Translations under genes and position numbers: made by a program | Part shown: in pieces, positions 34,261 through 45,413 of the stretch | How positions within the stretch are numbered: position 1 is the first letter of the stretch | Layout of the letters: each line of letters starts with the position of its first letter | DNA from: Rhynochetos jubatus | Taxonomy: Eukaryota > Chordata > Aves > Eurypygiformes > Rhynochetidae | Reading direction: 5' to 3' | Assembly: GCA_027574665.1 (NCBI GenBank) | Contig: CM050652.1 | Coordinates: forward strand, 35,483,631-35,547,630 | Length of the DNA stretch: 64,000 bases | Notes under the pieces: generated by a model | The model's database searches: none | The model's input: only the letters and a program-made list of their open reading frames with translations | Told to the model about the DNA's origin: nothing

Positions 34261-37200
34261 GGCAGATGCTGCTCGGAATTCTGAATTCCAGACAATACGT
34301 CAGTTTTCTAAACTGGTAAACTGTTCCTTTTATGTAAATTATGCTTTGGCGTCTGATAGATCGTGTTGCCTTGGGAAATGATGAGTGGAATCCATGGGAA
34401 GAGGATGAGAAAAATGAACTGGTTGCTGCTCAGCAGAGATATGAAGCTGTTCTTAAGATGATAAAAAATACAAGATCTCACCTAGAACAAAGCAGTCTTA
34501 GAGTACAGATTTGGGGCAAAGCAGCGATTGGTAAGTAGATATAATCAATGCCTGTTAATCACTTAACCTTTCTGATACAGGCCTTTTCTTTGGTTTTTGT
34601 TTTTTTAATGACTAAAATGTATGTATATGATGAAATAATATGGATATCTGTACATGAAGAGCATTAAGGAAATGTTAGCTTTTACTCAAATTTACGTTAA
34701 TATCAATATAAGAGTAATTAGGCTCCAGTTTCTTTATATAAGTTCATTTCAAGGCTGGTTTTCACATGTGTGAAAGGAAATGGCTCAAGTGGCAGAGAAC
34801 CACAGTTACTATATGAATCCAGTCTAGTTTACAATACAACACAAGGATAGGCCTCTTATTTAGCTAAACCAGGATGTTTATTTTTTGTCACATTAACACT
34901 TTGTGAAATAAAGCATCGCACAGTGAGAAATAAGGTATTTTTTGTACTGCAGTACTGCTGCCACTGATGAACTTGGAAATTCTGTTGTAGAAGGCAATGA
35001 GTTTTCTCTTTGCTTAAACAGGGGGCCAACGTCCTCTCAAGCTCTTTAACTACTGCCAAAGATGTATTGTTGTTCTTTTAGCTTTTTTGAAAATGTAAAA
35101 TTTCCAGCTCCAGTTGAAGTTTCACTTAATGTTGTACGACATGTTGGTATATGATAATGGAAGTGGTAGTGTGGTATATCTTCATCTACTGGTATTTTGA
35201 CATCCAAAGAATCTTTTTAAATGTTCTGATGTGTGGAAAAATTCATCTTCACTAGTTCAAAGTCATACGGAATTTGGGAAGCAATGTTCCTATTTTATAA
35301 GAAGCTGTGACAGTTCATTCCCAAGTTCTTATGTTGTTATGCTTTTATTTTCTAGGAGTGTAGACTAGGCAAGATCCATGCATTCAGATTCTCCATCATA
35401 TCTTCATTTATGTAGGTCTTTACCTTTGGCAGCATATTTTTGGAGGGCACCTTGAGCCACCTGATGTGACTGCACAGTGGAGAGAAGGAAGCCAAAAAGC
35501 AGGGAAAACATATTTCAGGTACGAGCTGCATGATGTTGACTTCAATTGCGTTAGCTTTAACAAGCGATGCATTGGACAGTTAAAGAACGTGTAAGATACA
35601 CGGGTGCCTTATTTTGCCTATCTCAAAGTTGTAGTTATTTTAATGTCAGTTGCAAATACTTTAATTCTGTTGTGCTTTGGTAACTATGGAATATGCAGTT
35701 AACTTACTCAAAATTATCACCAAGAAGGTTACATTTATTCATGGAAACACATACCTGATAAAACCATTAAATTCTAGCCCAAAACATGTCACGATTACAA
35801 ACCAGAAAACTAGCGAACAGTTCCATTTGCTGTTTTATCAAGGTGTCTGTATTTGAAAGAAATGTGGAAAGACGTGCTGGGAGGGAGGGCAGCCAAGAGA
35901 GATCAGGAGGGAGGGGAAATAAAACCTTGAGAAAGTCTAGGAACTGGGGTCTGGGGCTCATAGCTGACTGAAAGAACCATGGAGTTGTGAGGCAAGGTGA
36001 TCTCTCCTGCTGTTTGGTTTCTGTCGTAATCAGGGAAAAGGGACTTCACTCATCCATTCATAAATGGGATTGAATCAAAACCATAATGTGTTCCCGTTTA
36101 TAACAGAGGCAATCTGAGACCTAGCATCAGGTTAACTACTGGGTTTGCAAAGCAAAACTTTGTATGTGAAGGAAGATTGCGCTTGAAGCATTGTTTGCTT
36201 TAAAAATGTCTTTGGATTGGAGATCCGAAGTGTGTTTTAAGACTATGGTCAAACGTTTTATATTATTTAGTGAATGTCATAGAACTTTAGGGTCCTATTT
36301 AATACCATTTTAAAGGCTTTCTGTAAAGGTACAGTGAAAGCTGAAGGATCTTTCACCTGTGTGGCTGGTTTGTAAGTCTGCAGCAGTAGGTCTCCTACAA
36401 CATTTAGTCACTTGTACCAGGACGCATCTGTTAAAAACATTTTAATTTAAGGCATAAATTACATTCTTAAGGGAATTTAACTTCTGAAAAATGTGTTGCT
36501 TCAGAAAGGTGTTTTTTCCTCGCTCAGCAAGACAGGGTTCTAGCTGAAATTTGCAGAAAATATTTGAAGTAAATATGCGATTGTGAATTGGAAGGGTTTT
36601 TTTAAGTGCTCACGGAAGTTTTTTATCACTTGGAATTGTTTATCAGGAGATCTGACTATGGTACAGGCCACAGAATCTTTTCAGTAATGTCTACATCACA
36701 TTCATAAGTGATTAAAAGGTGTTTTCTAGAAAGACACATAGGCTTGGTTTAAACATTGCAGTTATTGAAGAGTCTGTCTTGCGTCTAAGTAAATGAAATT
36801 ACATACTGTTTTTAAGAAATGGCTGTATTCCTTGTCTTCAGATATAAACTGATCCTACAAAATTAGGGAATCAGCTATGAATGGTGCTACTACCCCTGGT
36901 AGTCTCCTTGACAGAGCAGTAGAGCTTTCCATTCACAGACTGGGAGAAAGGATAGAATACTTCCTTTGACTAGGGAGTGGTGCATGTGGTGTTATCTTGG
37001 TGCGAAGAGACTTTTTATGTTATCACAATCAGAAACGCAGAAGCTATAGAAATCAATGACACTCTACCAGAGAGATTGTCTTCTTGGTATGGACATGAGG
37101 ATTCTTTTCAAGCCCTTGCTTTTCATGTTTACAATACGAAAATACTTTGCTGCACTTAGTAAGTCTGTCACTTGACTGATTAAGGTTATTTTCTCTCTGG

Positions 37201-40200
37201 TGTGGCTGTTTCAGATGAATAATAACCTTGCATGGTTCTTTAGGCTATGCATCTCTGAAAGATAGAGCTCTATACTCATGTTTCAATATCTTCTTGTTAT
37301 GTTTAGAGGAACCAGGGATAATAGAGTCTTTATTTTAACTTCAACTTGGATGCTAGATCCTGTAAAAATATATCAATGGGTACCATCATAACAGAGGTTA
37401 AGATCTGATGGGCTAGTAGGAACTTGTACAAAGTGTAGAAAATATGCAAATATAACTTATTGTAACAATTAGGATTCTGAAATTAAATAGCTGACGTTCT
37501 ACTTTGTACTCACATTGAAAGTATTATTTTGTATTTTTTTGTGAGGAAGAATCGGTACATGATTTTGGCTGCTTGCTGGTTATAAGATTTTCTTATTACA
37601 GATTTTTGGGAGGGCCTCTCTGTTGTTCTAATACAGTACTCATTGGTTATTACTGGAATGAATAAAAAGTTTGATCTTTAGTGAACATCAAAATGCATCC
37701 TTTTTCAAAAGTTGATTGATTTACCCAAATTTTGACATTTGAATATGGTAGTAGTTCTGATTTATTGACAAAATACCTTATTTTCATTTAAATCTCCTTT
37801 TCCCTGAATAAAGATGAAGGCAGCTTTATTCCTGTGTTAAGCTGTAGATACTAACAACAGACATGGTTACAGTTGCACAGTTACTTTGCAATATATTGCA
37901 CTTACTTTATTGAAGAAAAAAAAGTACGCTCTGAAGTACAGACTGTGTAATAAGGATGTTTAGAGGATTAAGGTCGATAATTTGTCCTAAGGGTGTTTCC
38001 TGTTTGTATTTTGGTTTTCACAGCTTCATCACTGGTCCATCTGTAGTTCCTGGCTACTTCTCAGTTGAAGCTGAAAATGTTGTGCTCGTTCTAAACGGAA
38101 GAGAAAAAGCGAAGATCACTTACGCCACTCAGTGGTTGCATTACGCGCAGACATTAATTCAGACTCGCAAAATACGGCGTGTAGCAGTTGTGCTGCTTGG
38201 CAACGAGCAGTGCAACAATGAATGGATTCGACCGTACCTCAGGAGAAATGGAGGATTTGTAAATCTGCTCTTTCTTACGTACGACTACGCGTTCGTAAAT
38301 GAAGAAGATATTTTCCAGTGGCCTTTAGGAGTAGCTACGTAAGTATATAGACACAAATTAGAACTGAAACTTAATAGTTATGCATGAGGTATGGAAAATG
38401 AGTCTGAAGGTTACTCCTGATACCTAAAACAGTTATAGTAAGTAAATTGCAGAACATGATCCTATTAATGACTTCTAAATGAAGCATTGGAGTCTTTGGA
38501 AACTGCATTTAGCAATAAAAATGGTAACAGGAAAAGAATGCTAGGATTTAGGAAGCTTTAAAAAAATGAACCTGTGTCTGCTGAGGGTTTCTGTTTGGTT
38601 TGTTTTTTGGGTTGGTTTGGTTTTTTTTCTTCAGTAGATTTGCTCCTGGGATTGATCATAACTGCTGAAGTAATATGTACCAGTGACATGGGGATTTAGA
38701 AGATATTTATATAATTAAATTCCAACTACTGCTTCTTTAGGAAAAGAAAGGGATAGTACGAGTGATACTTTTTTAAAACCCTGTTACGGCTCTCAAAAGG
38801 AGATTGTATACCTCCCATTTGGAATTATCACAGTAATGTAAGCTGGCTTAACTGCCTACTCACAAAAACATGTTTGTTATACTTAGTACTCAAAGTATTT
38901 ATGTGAAGTAGATAAAGGTTTGGTACAGTTAGATGCATTTTTATTCCTTATTACCAGAGTTAATAGTGTTTTAGCTACTTTGGTAACAGAAGATGAAAAG
39001 AACACAGGATTATTTTCATATCTTACGTTTATTATGAATTTAGTATCTTGTATTGAGCCAGTTCGAAAACTGTATGGATTTTTTATACATAGCTTGAACT
39101 TGCTCACAATGTCATTAAAATACACTAGATTTGGATTCTTGATGGTGTCAGAAAATTGATGACATTGGAAGTTCCTAAGCAAAAAGAAGTTGAATTTTGA
39201 GATGCAGAGATTAAGGTGACAGATAACAGAAAACAACAACAGTTATAACAGTAAACTGAGGTGCAGAGCTGGGTGGAGAAAGATAGATCAGGTATCAGAA
39301 TGGGGCTTTGCAGCCCTTGCACACCTGCACTTGTAAAAATTGTGGTTAAAGGTACGCAAATGTGCCAGATTTTCCAAGTGAAGAGGGGAAAATAAAGAGG
39401 TAGACTCTTGAAAAAATATTTTACATTAAAAAAATGGGTTTCTGAAAATAAGTGAATTAACATTCATCACACAGGAGAATAATGAGGAAAGGACTGTTGG
39501 GAAGGTGAAGAAATTGAATATATCTTCAGAACCATAAATGGCAACGAAGAAGTCACTGTGAAATAAAGCAGAGACTACCATTGAAACCAGTAAAAAATTT
39601 GGGTCAGGTTATAGATTTTCTTACAAAATAAAATGAAACAACAGGGAGGTAGAAGGACAGCGATCCATCAAAAATAATAGAAGGAGTATCTGTCTTAATT
39701 TGAGAATACAAAAGGGCAGAAACTTTAACATTCATCTGTTCCAGAACAAATACTAACTTTATGTAATGAAAAAGTTTGCTTCAGCTGAAGGGCTGGCACT
39801 GTGTTTCACTGGTTGTCATGCTGACTAAAATAAGTGATGTGAGATTTGAGGAATCAGTTAAAAGAAATAAACTTGCCTGAAATGGTGGAAACATGTCTGA
39901 AAGGATGGCATACAGTTTACCTTGGATCCCAGGACTTTGCATTAGTTTTGTTGAGTCCAAAAAGACAAGTTAAATAGCTTGTACCACCAACTATTTATTA
40001 ACTAGAAGTTTAGATTAATGAAGTCCACCCAGATCAGAGTGGGATTTTGGTTTGAGAGGTTACCAGTGGTATTTTCAGTTGATAAGCATGCCCAGAGATT
40101 AAGGTAGCTGAGACTTAAGCTCCCTAGTTACCATTAACTTGGCCATTGTAGTCAAACTGGTGGTTGTGTCAAGAACAGCTGCTTTTCATAGAGTCATGGA

Positions 40201-42609
40201 ATGGTTTGGGTTGGAAGGGACCTTAAAGCTCATCTAGTTCCAACCCCCCTGCCATGGGCAAGGACACCCTCCACTAGACCAGGTTGCTCCAAGCCTCATC
40301 CAGCCTGGCCTTGAACACTTTCAGGGATGGGACATCCACAGCTTCTCTGGGAAAACTGTCCCAGTGCTTCGCCACCCTCTCCGTGAAGAATTTCTTCCTG
40401 ATGTCCAATCTAAATCTCCCTGCTTTCAATTTAAACCCGTTACCCCTAGTCCTGTCACTACAGGCCCTTGTAAAAAGTTCCTCCTCAGCTTTCTTGTAGG
40501 CCCCCTTCAGGTACTGGAAGGTGCTATAAGGTCTCCCCAGAGCCTTCTCTTCTCCAGGCTGAACAAGCCCAACTCTCTCAGCCTTTCTTCATAGGAGAGG
40601 TGCTCCAGCCCCTGGACCACCTTTGTGGCCTCCTCTGGACTTGCTCCTACAGCATGTTTCTCAAGGACATTTTGTAACATGCACACATATCATGTCTGGT
40701 GTTGAAAGAAGACAGAAGTATTCTGGAAACTCTCTGAAGAGTGTGATGGGGGCAGAGGGAATAAAGACCAACTTTTAGGGCAGGACTTAAACTGGTTGGT
40801 TTGTGCATCTGTCTGTGTTTATAGATGTGGATTGGCAACAAATCGGTGGTTTTAGTCTTAGAATCAGCTGCAGTAAAGATTAAATGATGCAAAATGTTTT
40901 TTCTTTGACATAAAACATACATAGTTTTCTAATGTATACATTGTGTTTGCAGCTACAGAAATTTTCCAGTTGTAGAACCCAGCTGGTCAATGCTACATGA
41001 TCCAAGGTCATATCTGTGTAATTTCTTAGGAACAGTTTATAAGAACTCTTCCAGGGAAATCCTAATGGAGATTTTGAAGCAGGATGGACTTGACAAACTT
41101 TGCTGGATTGCAGCCAGAGAACAGTAAGTCTTTGATTTACTTCTTGAAATTATTCAGACATTTTTGCCTGGTTCATTGTTACCTATCCTTTCTTGAGTGT
41201 TGTTAAAGCGTTCAAATAAAGGTGACCAGTCATAATTACAGAATATTGCTAGGACTCTTTGTAGAGGCCATCATTACGTAATGGCCTCTCTGTGCTACGT
41301 TTTCTATGTATTTAAAAATATACTTTATGTAAAAATCTCCTATGTATACTACATATATATACCTTTTTTCTTCTTATATACATTTGATTATGGTGGGAGA
41401 AGAAATAGTTGTCTTGCACCCTGTGTGTATTAATGTCTTAGTAGAAGAAAAAGGCAGCTGTATTTTGCTGTATTTATCTAAGAGTGCATTTAATCTGTAC
41501 AGCATGGCTTTCTTTTTTTTCAGGTAGGTAGAACAGATCTTTTGACTAACAGGAAGAGCATTTCTTAATTTTGCCGAGCAGTGCCTGTACAGTGTTTGAT
41601 AGCAGGCACAGCAGTGCTTAGGAAGGCATCATCTACCCTGCTGAAGAATCACAGGAGATGGATTATATCTATGACATAAGCTCTTATCTCACAGATGTTC
41701 TGAGGCACTTCAGGCAGATGGGTTCAGTTTAACAGATTGGTTTACATCCTAACTTCTGAAGGGCAAACCTCTACAGATTTAAATTATTTGAGGCCAAAAA
41801 ACCACATTAAAAAGTCCGAGTGTCTCCCTGCATGTCTATTTCTGAACTGTGCCGTGGAGTAAATTGACATATGCGTCATCCAACTCACGCAGAAGATTTA
41901 AAATGGCATTTTAATTGCCTCTTCTAAGTATTAATAATTTCCTAAAAGGACCATATCTCAGAAGTGTTACAATTTATTTTTAACAGTGACATTTTCAACA
42001 AATTTTTAGAAGACTCATTAAGAATAGTTAAGACTCAAAGTGAAAGCCTATTGATTGTGTGTGTAATATAAAATTCTTAACATTGACAGAATTTTCAGCT
42101 TTATAAATAATTGAAATTAAAGCATATCTCTGCTTTTTATTGCAGTGCCTGTGAGGAAAATTGTTAATTTTCAACCCCTTGACTTTCCTAGGTGGCAGCC
42201 TCAAGAAACAAATGAAAGTTTCAAAAACTATCAAGATGCCTTGCTGCAGAGTGATTTGACATTGTGCCCAGTGGGAATAAATACAGAATGCTATAGAATT
42301 TATGAAGCTTGTTCGTATGGATCTCTGCCTGTTATAGAAGATGTAATGACACCGGGTGATTGCGGAAATTCATCAATGTACCACAGTGCTCCATTACAAT
42401 TATTAAAAACCATGGGGGCTCCATTTATCTTTATTAAAAACTGGAAAGAGCTTCCTGCTGTTCTAGAGAAAGAAAAAAATTTGAGCTTACAAGAAAAGAT
42501 TCAAAGGAGAAAAAAGCTGATAGAATGGTATCAAAACTTCAAAGCATGGATGAGACAGAAATTCATTAATACTTTGGAAAATTCGTTTTTGCCCAATGAT
42601 AAAGGATAA
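33727..42609 (+). CDS. RXYLT1: Ribitol-5-phosphate xylosyltransferase 1 (six coding exons)
   Basis: Joining 33727-33871, 34360-34530, 35416-35518, 38024-38338, 40953-41123 and 42192-42609 gives 1,323 nt, i.e. 440 residues and a stop. Every junction keeps frame and uses GT...AG. Human RXYLT1 (TMEM5) has about 443 residues, so the length fits. Residues ~8-29 form a single hydrophobic signal anchor ([17 protein letters not shown]) after a basic start, giving a type II Golgi membrane protein. The C-terminal catalytic region has an exostosin-like stretch: C327-P-x-G330, R337, E340-A-C, then G345-x-x-P348-V-I. N-glycosylation sequons occur at N276, N309 and N361. The family enzyme transfers xylose from UDP-xylose to ribitol-5-phosphate on the O-mannosyl glycan of alpha-dystroglycan, after FKTN/FKRP and before B4GAT1/LARGE. 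In human its loss causes a dystroglycanopathy. The start has G at -3. Nothing indicates a pseudogene. Confidence 0.96.
33872..34359 (+). other. RXYLT1 intron 1
   Basis: 488 bp, still CpG-rich for its first ~390 bp and part of the CpG island. No repeat seen. Confidence 0.85.
34360..34530 (+). CDS. RXYLT1: RXYLT1 coding exon 2
   Basis: 171 nt after acceptor gtctgatag|at; the donor is gattg|gtaagt. It encodes the stem and start of the lumenal domain, including [13 protein letters not shown] and the conserved [10 protein letters not shown]. The acceptor's pyrimidine tract is weak, so the exact start is the least certain boundary of the gene, but frame with exon 1 is kept. Confidence 0.88.
34531..35415 (+). 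other. RXYLT1 intron 2
   Basis: 885 bp of AT-rich sequence. I see no repeat or embedded gene. Confidence 0.85.
35416..35518 (+). CDS. RXYLT1: RXYLT1 coding exon 3
   Basis: 103 nt after acceptor tatgtag|gtct; the donor is ttcag|gtacga. It encodes [14 protein letters not shown] and [11 protein letters not shown], both family-conserved. Without splicing the frame would run into intron 3 for about 20 more codons and stop at 35593. Confidence 0.94.
35519..38023 (+). other. RXYLT1 intron 3
   Basis: About 2.5 kb of AT-rich sequence. Short open frames (e.g. 36977-37159) show no splice context. No repeat recognised. Confidence 0.85.
38024..38338 (+). CDS. RXYLT1: RXYLT1 coding exon 4
   Basis: 315 nt after acceptor ttttcacag|ctt; the donor is gctac|gtaagt. 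It encodes [42 protein letters not shown] and FQWPLGVAT. This is the largest internal exon and covers the N-terminal half of the catalytic fold. Confidence 0.96.
39894..39984 (+). repeat. Dispersed repeat, copy in RXYLT1 intron 4
   Basis: Shares tctgaaaggatg, tacagttta, cccaggactttgc, gagtccaaaaaga and aagttaaatag (in this order) with 45314-45413. Weaker similarity extends left to about 39,845 (gaggaatcagttaaaa). I do not recognise the family. The two copies differ at perhaps a quarter of positions, so they are old. Confidence 0.7.
40186..40660 (-). mobile_element. CR1 LINE 3' region, minus orientation, in intron 4
   Basis: Starts tcatagagtcatggaatgg and runs ~475 bp as the reverse complement of avian CR1. 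Landmarks in order are ccttaaagctcatctag, aacccccctgccatggg, agcctcatccagcctggcc, tgaagaatttcttcctgatg, cctagtcctgtcactac, tctccaggctgaacaagccc and cctcctctggacttgctcc. It is the longest CR1 copy here and carries no intact coding region. Confidence 0.95.
40953..41123 (+). CDS. RXYLT1: RXYLT1 coding exon 5
   Basis: 171 nt after acceptor tgtttgcag|cta; the donor is gaaca|gtaagt. It encodes [28 protein letters not shown] and [11 protein letters not shown], carrying sequon N276. Confidence 0.95.
41124..42191 (+). other. RXYLT1 intron 5
   Basis: 1,068 bp, AT-rich. It ends with two acceptor candidates 47 nt apart; only the second keeps frame. Confidence 0.88.
42135..42144 (+). promoter_or_regulatory. 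Decoy 3' splice site in RXYLT1 intron 5
   Basis: tttattgcag, preceded by ctctgcttt, is a good acceptor by eye and arguably better than the true one (gactttcctag). Use of it would insert 47 nt and create a stop codon (TAA) after seven codons. Confidence 0.55.
42192..42609 (+). CDS. RXYLT1: RXYLT1 coding exon 6 (terminal)
   Basis: 418 nt after acceptor tttcctag|gtgg, ending in TAA at 42607-42609. It encodes WQPQETNES, the exostosin-like motif region (residues ~322-352), [17 protein letters not shown] and a Lys/Arg-rich C-terminus. A stronger-looking acceptor 47 nt upstream (tttattgcag at 42135-42144) would cause a stop within eight codons, so the downstream site is chosen. Confidence 0.94.
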
Positions 42610-43180
42610 ATTGTCCCTTTTGAAAATCTAGAATAGGTGGAAAGTTTATTTTCCATCAACCTTTCTAGGGAGCTTTTATACAAAAAAAATCTCGCAGGGT
42701 GGATGCATTCCTCTTGAAGTCAACAGAATTGCTCTAGCTTGGCCAAGAGCTGCGATTGGCCCTCCATCCTTAACAACTTTCAGAGAGGTTGTTGACTTAA
42801 CAGGATGAGTCTGTAAGGATGACAACAGTGTTATTACTGTTTTTACATTTTCCATGATGGTGTGTGACCCGATAAATTTTTTTTTTAGGAGAATATCTTT
42901 GGGCCTCTGAACTTGTTAAAATCCAGCATGAGTACAACGGTTGTGTTTGAAGAAAGGGGAAGAATGAAAGCTGTATGGTACAGAGTAATTTATTATGTAG
43001 ACTAAAGAAGGAAAGTAAGAGGATGGCAAAATTGCCAGGTTTAGCACAGTCATTAAGATATATCCTGGTACATGCTTGTTTTGAAAATGTGAAACGTTTA
43101 CTTGTTTGACATTTCATTTCCAAGGAAGTGGCCAGAAAGCTAATTAAACACTGGAATAAAAATGTGTATTTCAAGGTAAA
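42610..43180 (+). other. RXYLT1: RXYLT1 3' untranslated region
   Basis: Sequence from the stop codon to just past the first canonical AATAAA (43155-43160), which is followed by a tgtgtattt element. A transcript ending near 43,180 would have a 3' UTR of about 570 nt. Other ends cannot be excluded. Confidence 0.6.
43155..43160 (+). terminator. RXYLT1: Polyadenylation signal AATAAA
   Basis: First canonical hexamer downstream of the RXYLT1 stop codon, with a GT-rich stretch right after it. Confidence 0.6.
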
Positions 43181-45254
43181 AATGGGAATTTTTTCTTAGA
43201 AATATTTCATAGCAGTGTATTTCCCCTTTACTTTCAGATATCAAATTTCTTTCTTCCATTTCCATTTTGTCTTGGGACTTTCTGAAGTTCTGCTGCGGGC
43301 GCATTCATTACCTTTCATCACACAGTTACAGCTCTGCGTTCAGAATGATGGGCCCGAAACATGAATCTGCTTGTAGCTTGTCTGATTTCTCAAAATCTGC
43401 TGAAACTTGTCAGCTCCAAAAGATGGCAGAAGTTTAACATAGCATGTTTGTGACACTGCGTGTACAACGAACAGTTTCAACAGTTGTTGTTAAATGTAGC
43501 CAGAGGGATCTGTTACTCTTCTTGTAGATCACAAACGAGTGTGTGGTGTTACCTTCAGTGTGTTCAGCTGAGGGGTGTTACTGCACACACAGCTGCTTGC
43601 CTGCTCTTGGAGTTTAAAGGGAAGTAATTTGCAGTTTATATTTAACTAATTCTTGATGCTTCAAACTCACCTGGTTCAGTCCAGCAGGAATCAGCACTAG
43701 GAGCATTTTGTTGTACTCTATTTTCAGTGCTAATGGAGCAAAGAGAACAAGACCTCTTGAAGCCAAGGAGGGGTTCCTAACACATTAGGCAGGTTGCTAG
43801 TATTTTGATTATTTCCTTATTTCACTGTCCCGACTTGTGGGAGAGATTATAGTTCGCTTGTTTTTACTTCCTAATCTTGTCTCATTTGGAAAAATTGCCC
43901 TATTTGGATCCAGAGATGAGCAAGACAACAAAAGGGACCTTGGCAAAAAATGGATGAGTGAGGGAAGAAAGACAGTGAGGGGTGCAAGAAATCTGAGAGG
44001 AGATCTTATCAGTGGTAAACTGGTTTAGAAGTAGGGAAGCAGTTAAGCCACGGGTGAAAAAGATAGTTTATCCCCTGCATGACACATCCAGGTGGGAGTA
44101 GATGGTATTTGCTGTCAGTGTGACGATGAAGAGTCAATTCAGTTGTTCAGTACTGAGAGGGGAATGCGTGCTCTGCTTTTGCAGTTAGCCCTCTGGTGTG
44201 AGATCAGGACGGTGAAGTTGGGCTTTCCAGAGCACAAAACAAGGGCTTGATGCCTCTTACCACGCATGCTGTCTTTGTTGGAGAGGGAGTTCTGCACACA
44301 ACTGAGCCTGTCTTGAATCAGGAATGCCAGTTGTAATATCAAATGTTATACAGATTGGTAGTTATGCAGTATTTTGCATCATACTGTGATTCATATGTGG
44401 AATTTATAACTAGCAGTTTCATTATCAGAGGTATTTCCTGCTGATGAAGGCTTGAGGAATTAAACTGGATTGCTTTGCTCTAAGAGGAAACAGATCTGGC
44501 TGCTCACAGTTCAGTGCAACTCTGTCTCTCCTACATCATTCCAAACCCATTAAGTGTGGCTGTGAACACATGGTGTCAACTGTTCAAAAGGTCGGCTTTG
44601 TTTCCAAAGAAAAGTAACCAGTCTTTATAACGTTGGTAATGCTGTAGATCAGAAAGTGGCTTGCAAAGGGTCTGGCTGCCGTTGGCTTATCGCTCTTGGA
44701 TTAGTTGTGATAGTATATTTCAATAGTTAGGTTTTCCAGTATTTTTAGGTACTGTCTTTCAGTGACTGAAACACAGGAGTGATGCAACTAATGGTTTTGT
44801 GGAAGCCTTTCTCACAGGAGTTACTAAGTACGAATGAGGATGGCTGTGTGCTGGAATCACCAGTTTCTCTCTTGGCTTATTGCCCTCACCAAAACACTTG
44901 CAAAACCACAGAAATAAAACCCTGTTAGTTCTTGGCAAACCTTGCACGGTAGTAATAACCTCCAAGAGCTGGGTAAACTCAGAGGCAGCTTCCATGCTGT
45001 AGAGTCCTAAAGTTATTTCCAGGAATTCTTCCTACTGGGATGGGAGAAATGACTGATGGTTGAACAAGACTACGGTTATTTTGGCGTGTTCATGAAGATT
45101 GACATTGGGAGAGTGAAAAGTATTTCAAATGCAATTCCGATCGTGCCCTAATAAACTTACGTCCAAGAAAATTGCTACCCTAAGGCATGTTGGAACTGCC
45201 ATTTTCCAGTAGCTAAGGGGGAGTGTAATGTTTATGTAGTGCTGTGAATCCTAC
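43181..45254. other. Intergenic sequence downstream of RXYLT1
   Basis: Ordinary AT-leaning sequence. No repeat, exon or RNA gene recognised. Confidence 0.5.
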
Positions 45255-45313
45255 ACAAAGGGTTTGATGAATCAGCCAAAAAAAAAAAAAAAAAAGCTGA
45301 CCCGCTGACAATG

Positions 45314-45413
45314 TGCCTGAAAGGATGACGTACAGTTTACAAGGCAGCCCAGGACTTTGCGTTGGGGTTTTTTGCTTTCTGAGTCCACAAAGATAAGTTA
45401 AATAGTTTGTACA
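45314..45413 (+). repeat. Dispersed repeat, downstream copy
   Basis: Partner of 39894-39984 in the same orientation. Weaker similarity extends left to about 45,268 (gatgaatcagccaaaa), and an A17 run sits inside that part (about 45,280-45,296). The family is unknown to me. Confidence 0.7.

Larger units (their letters stand above)
38339..40952 (+). other. RXYLT1 intron 4
   Basis: About 2.6 kb. It contains one copy of a dispersed repeat (39894-39984) and a minus-oriented CR1 of ~475 bp (40186-40660). Several short open frames on both strands are non-coding by context. Confidence 0.88.

Noticed and set aside
42145-42609. ATG-initiated 154-codon frame as an independent gene
   Set aside because: It is RXYLT1 exon 6 plus 47 nt of intron; the ATG sits at the decoy acceptor.
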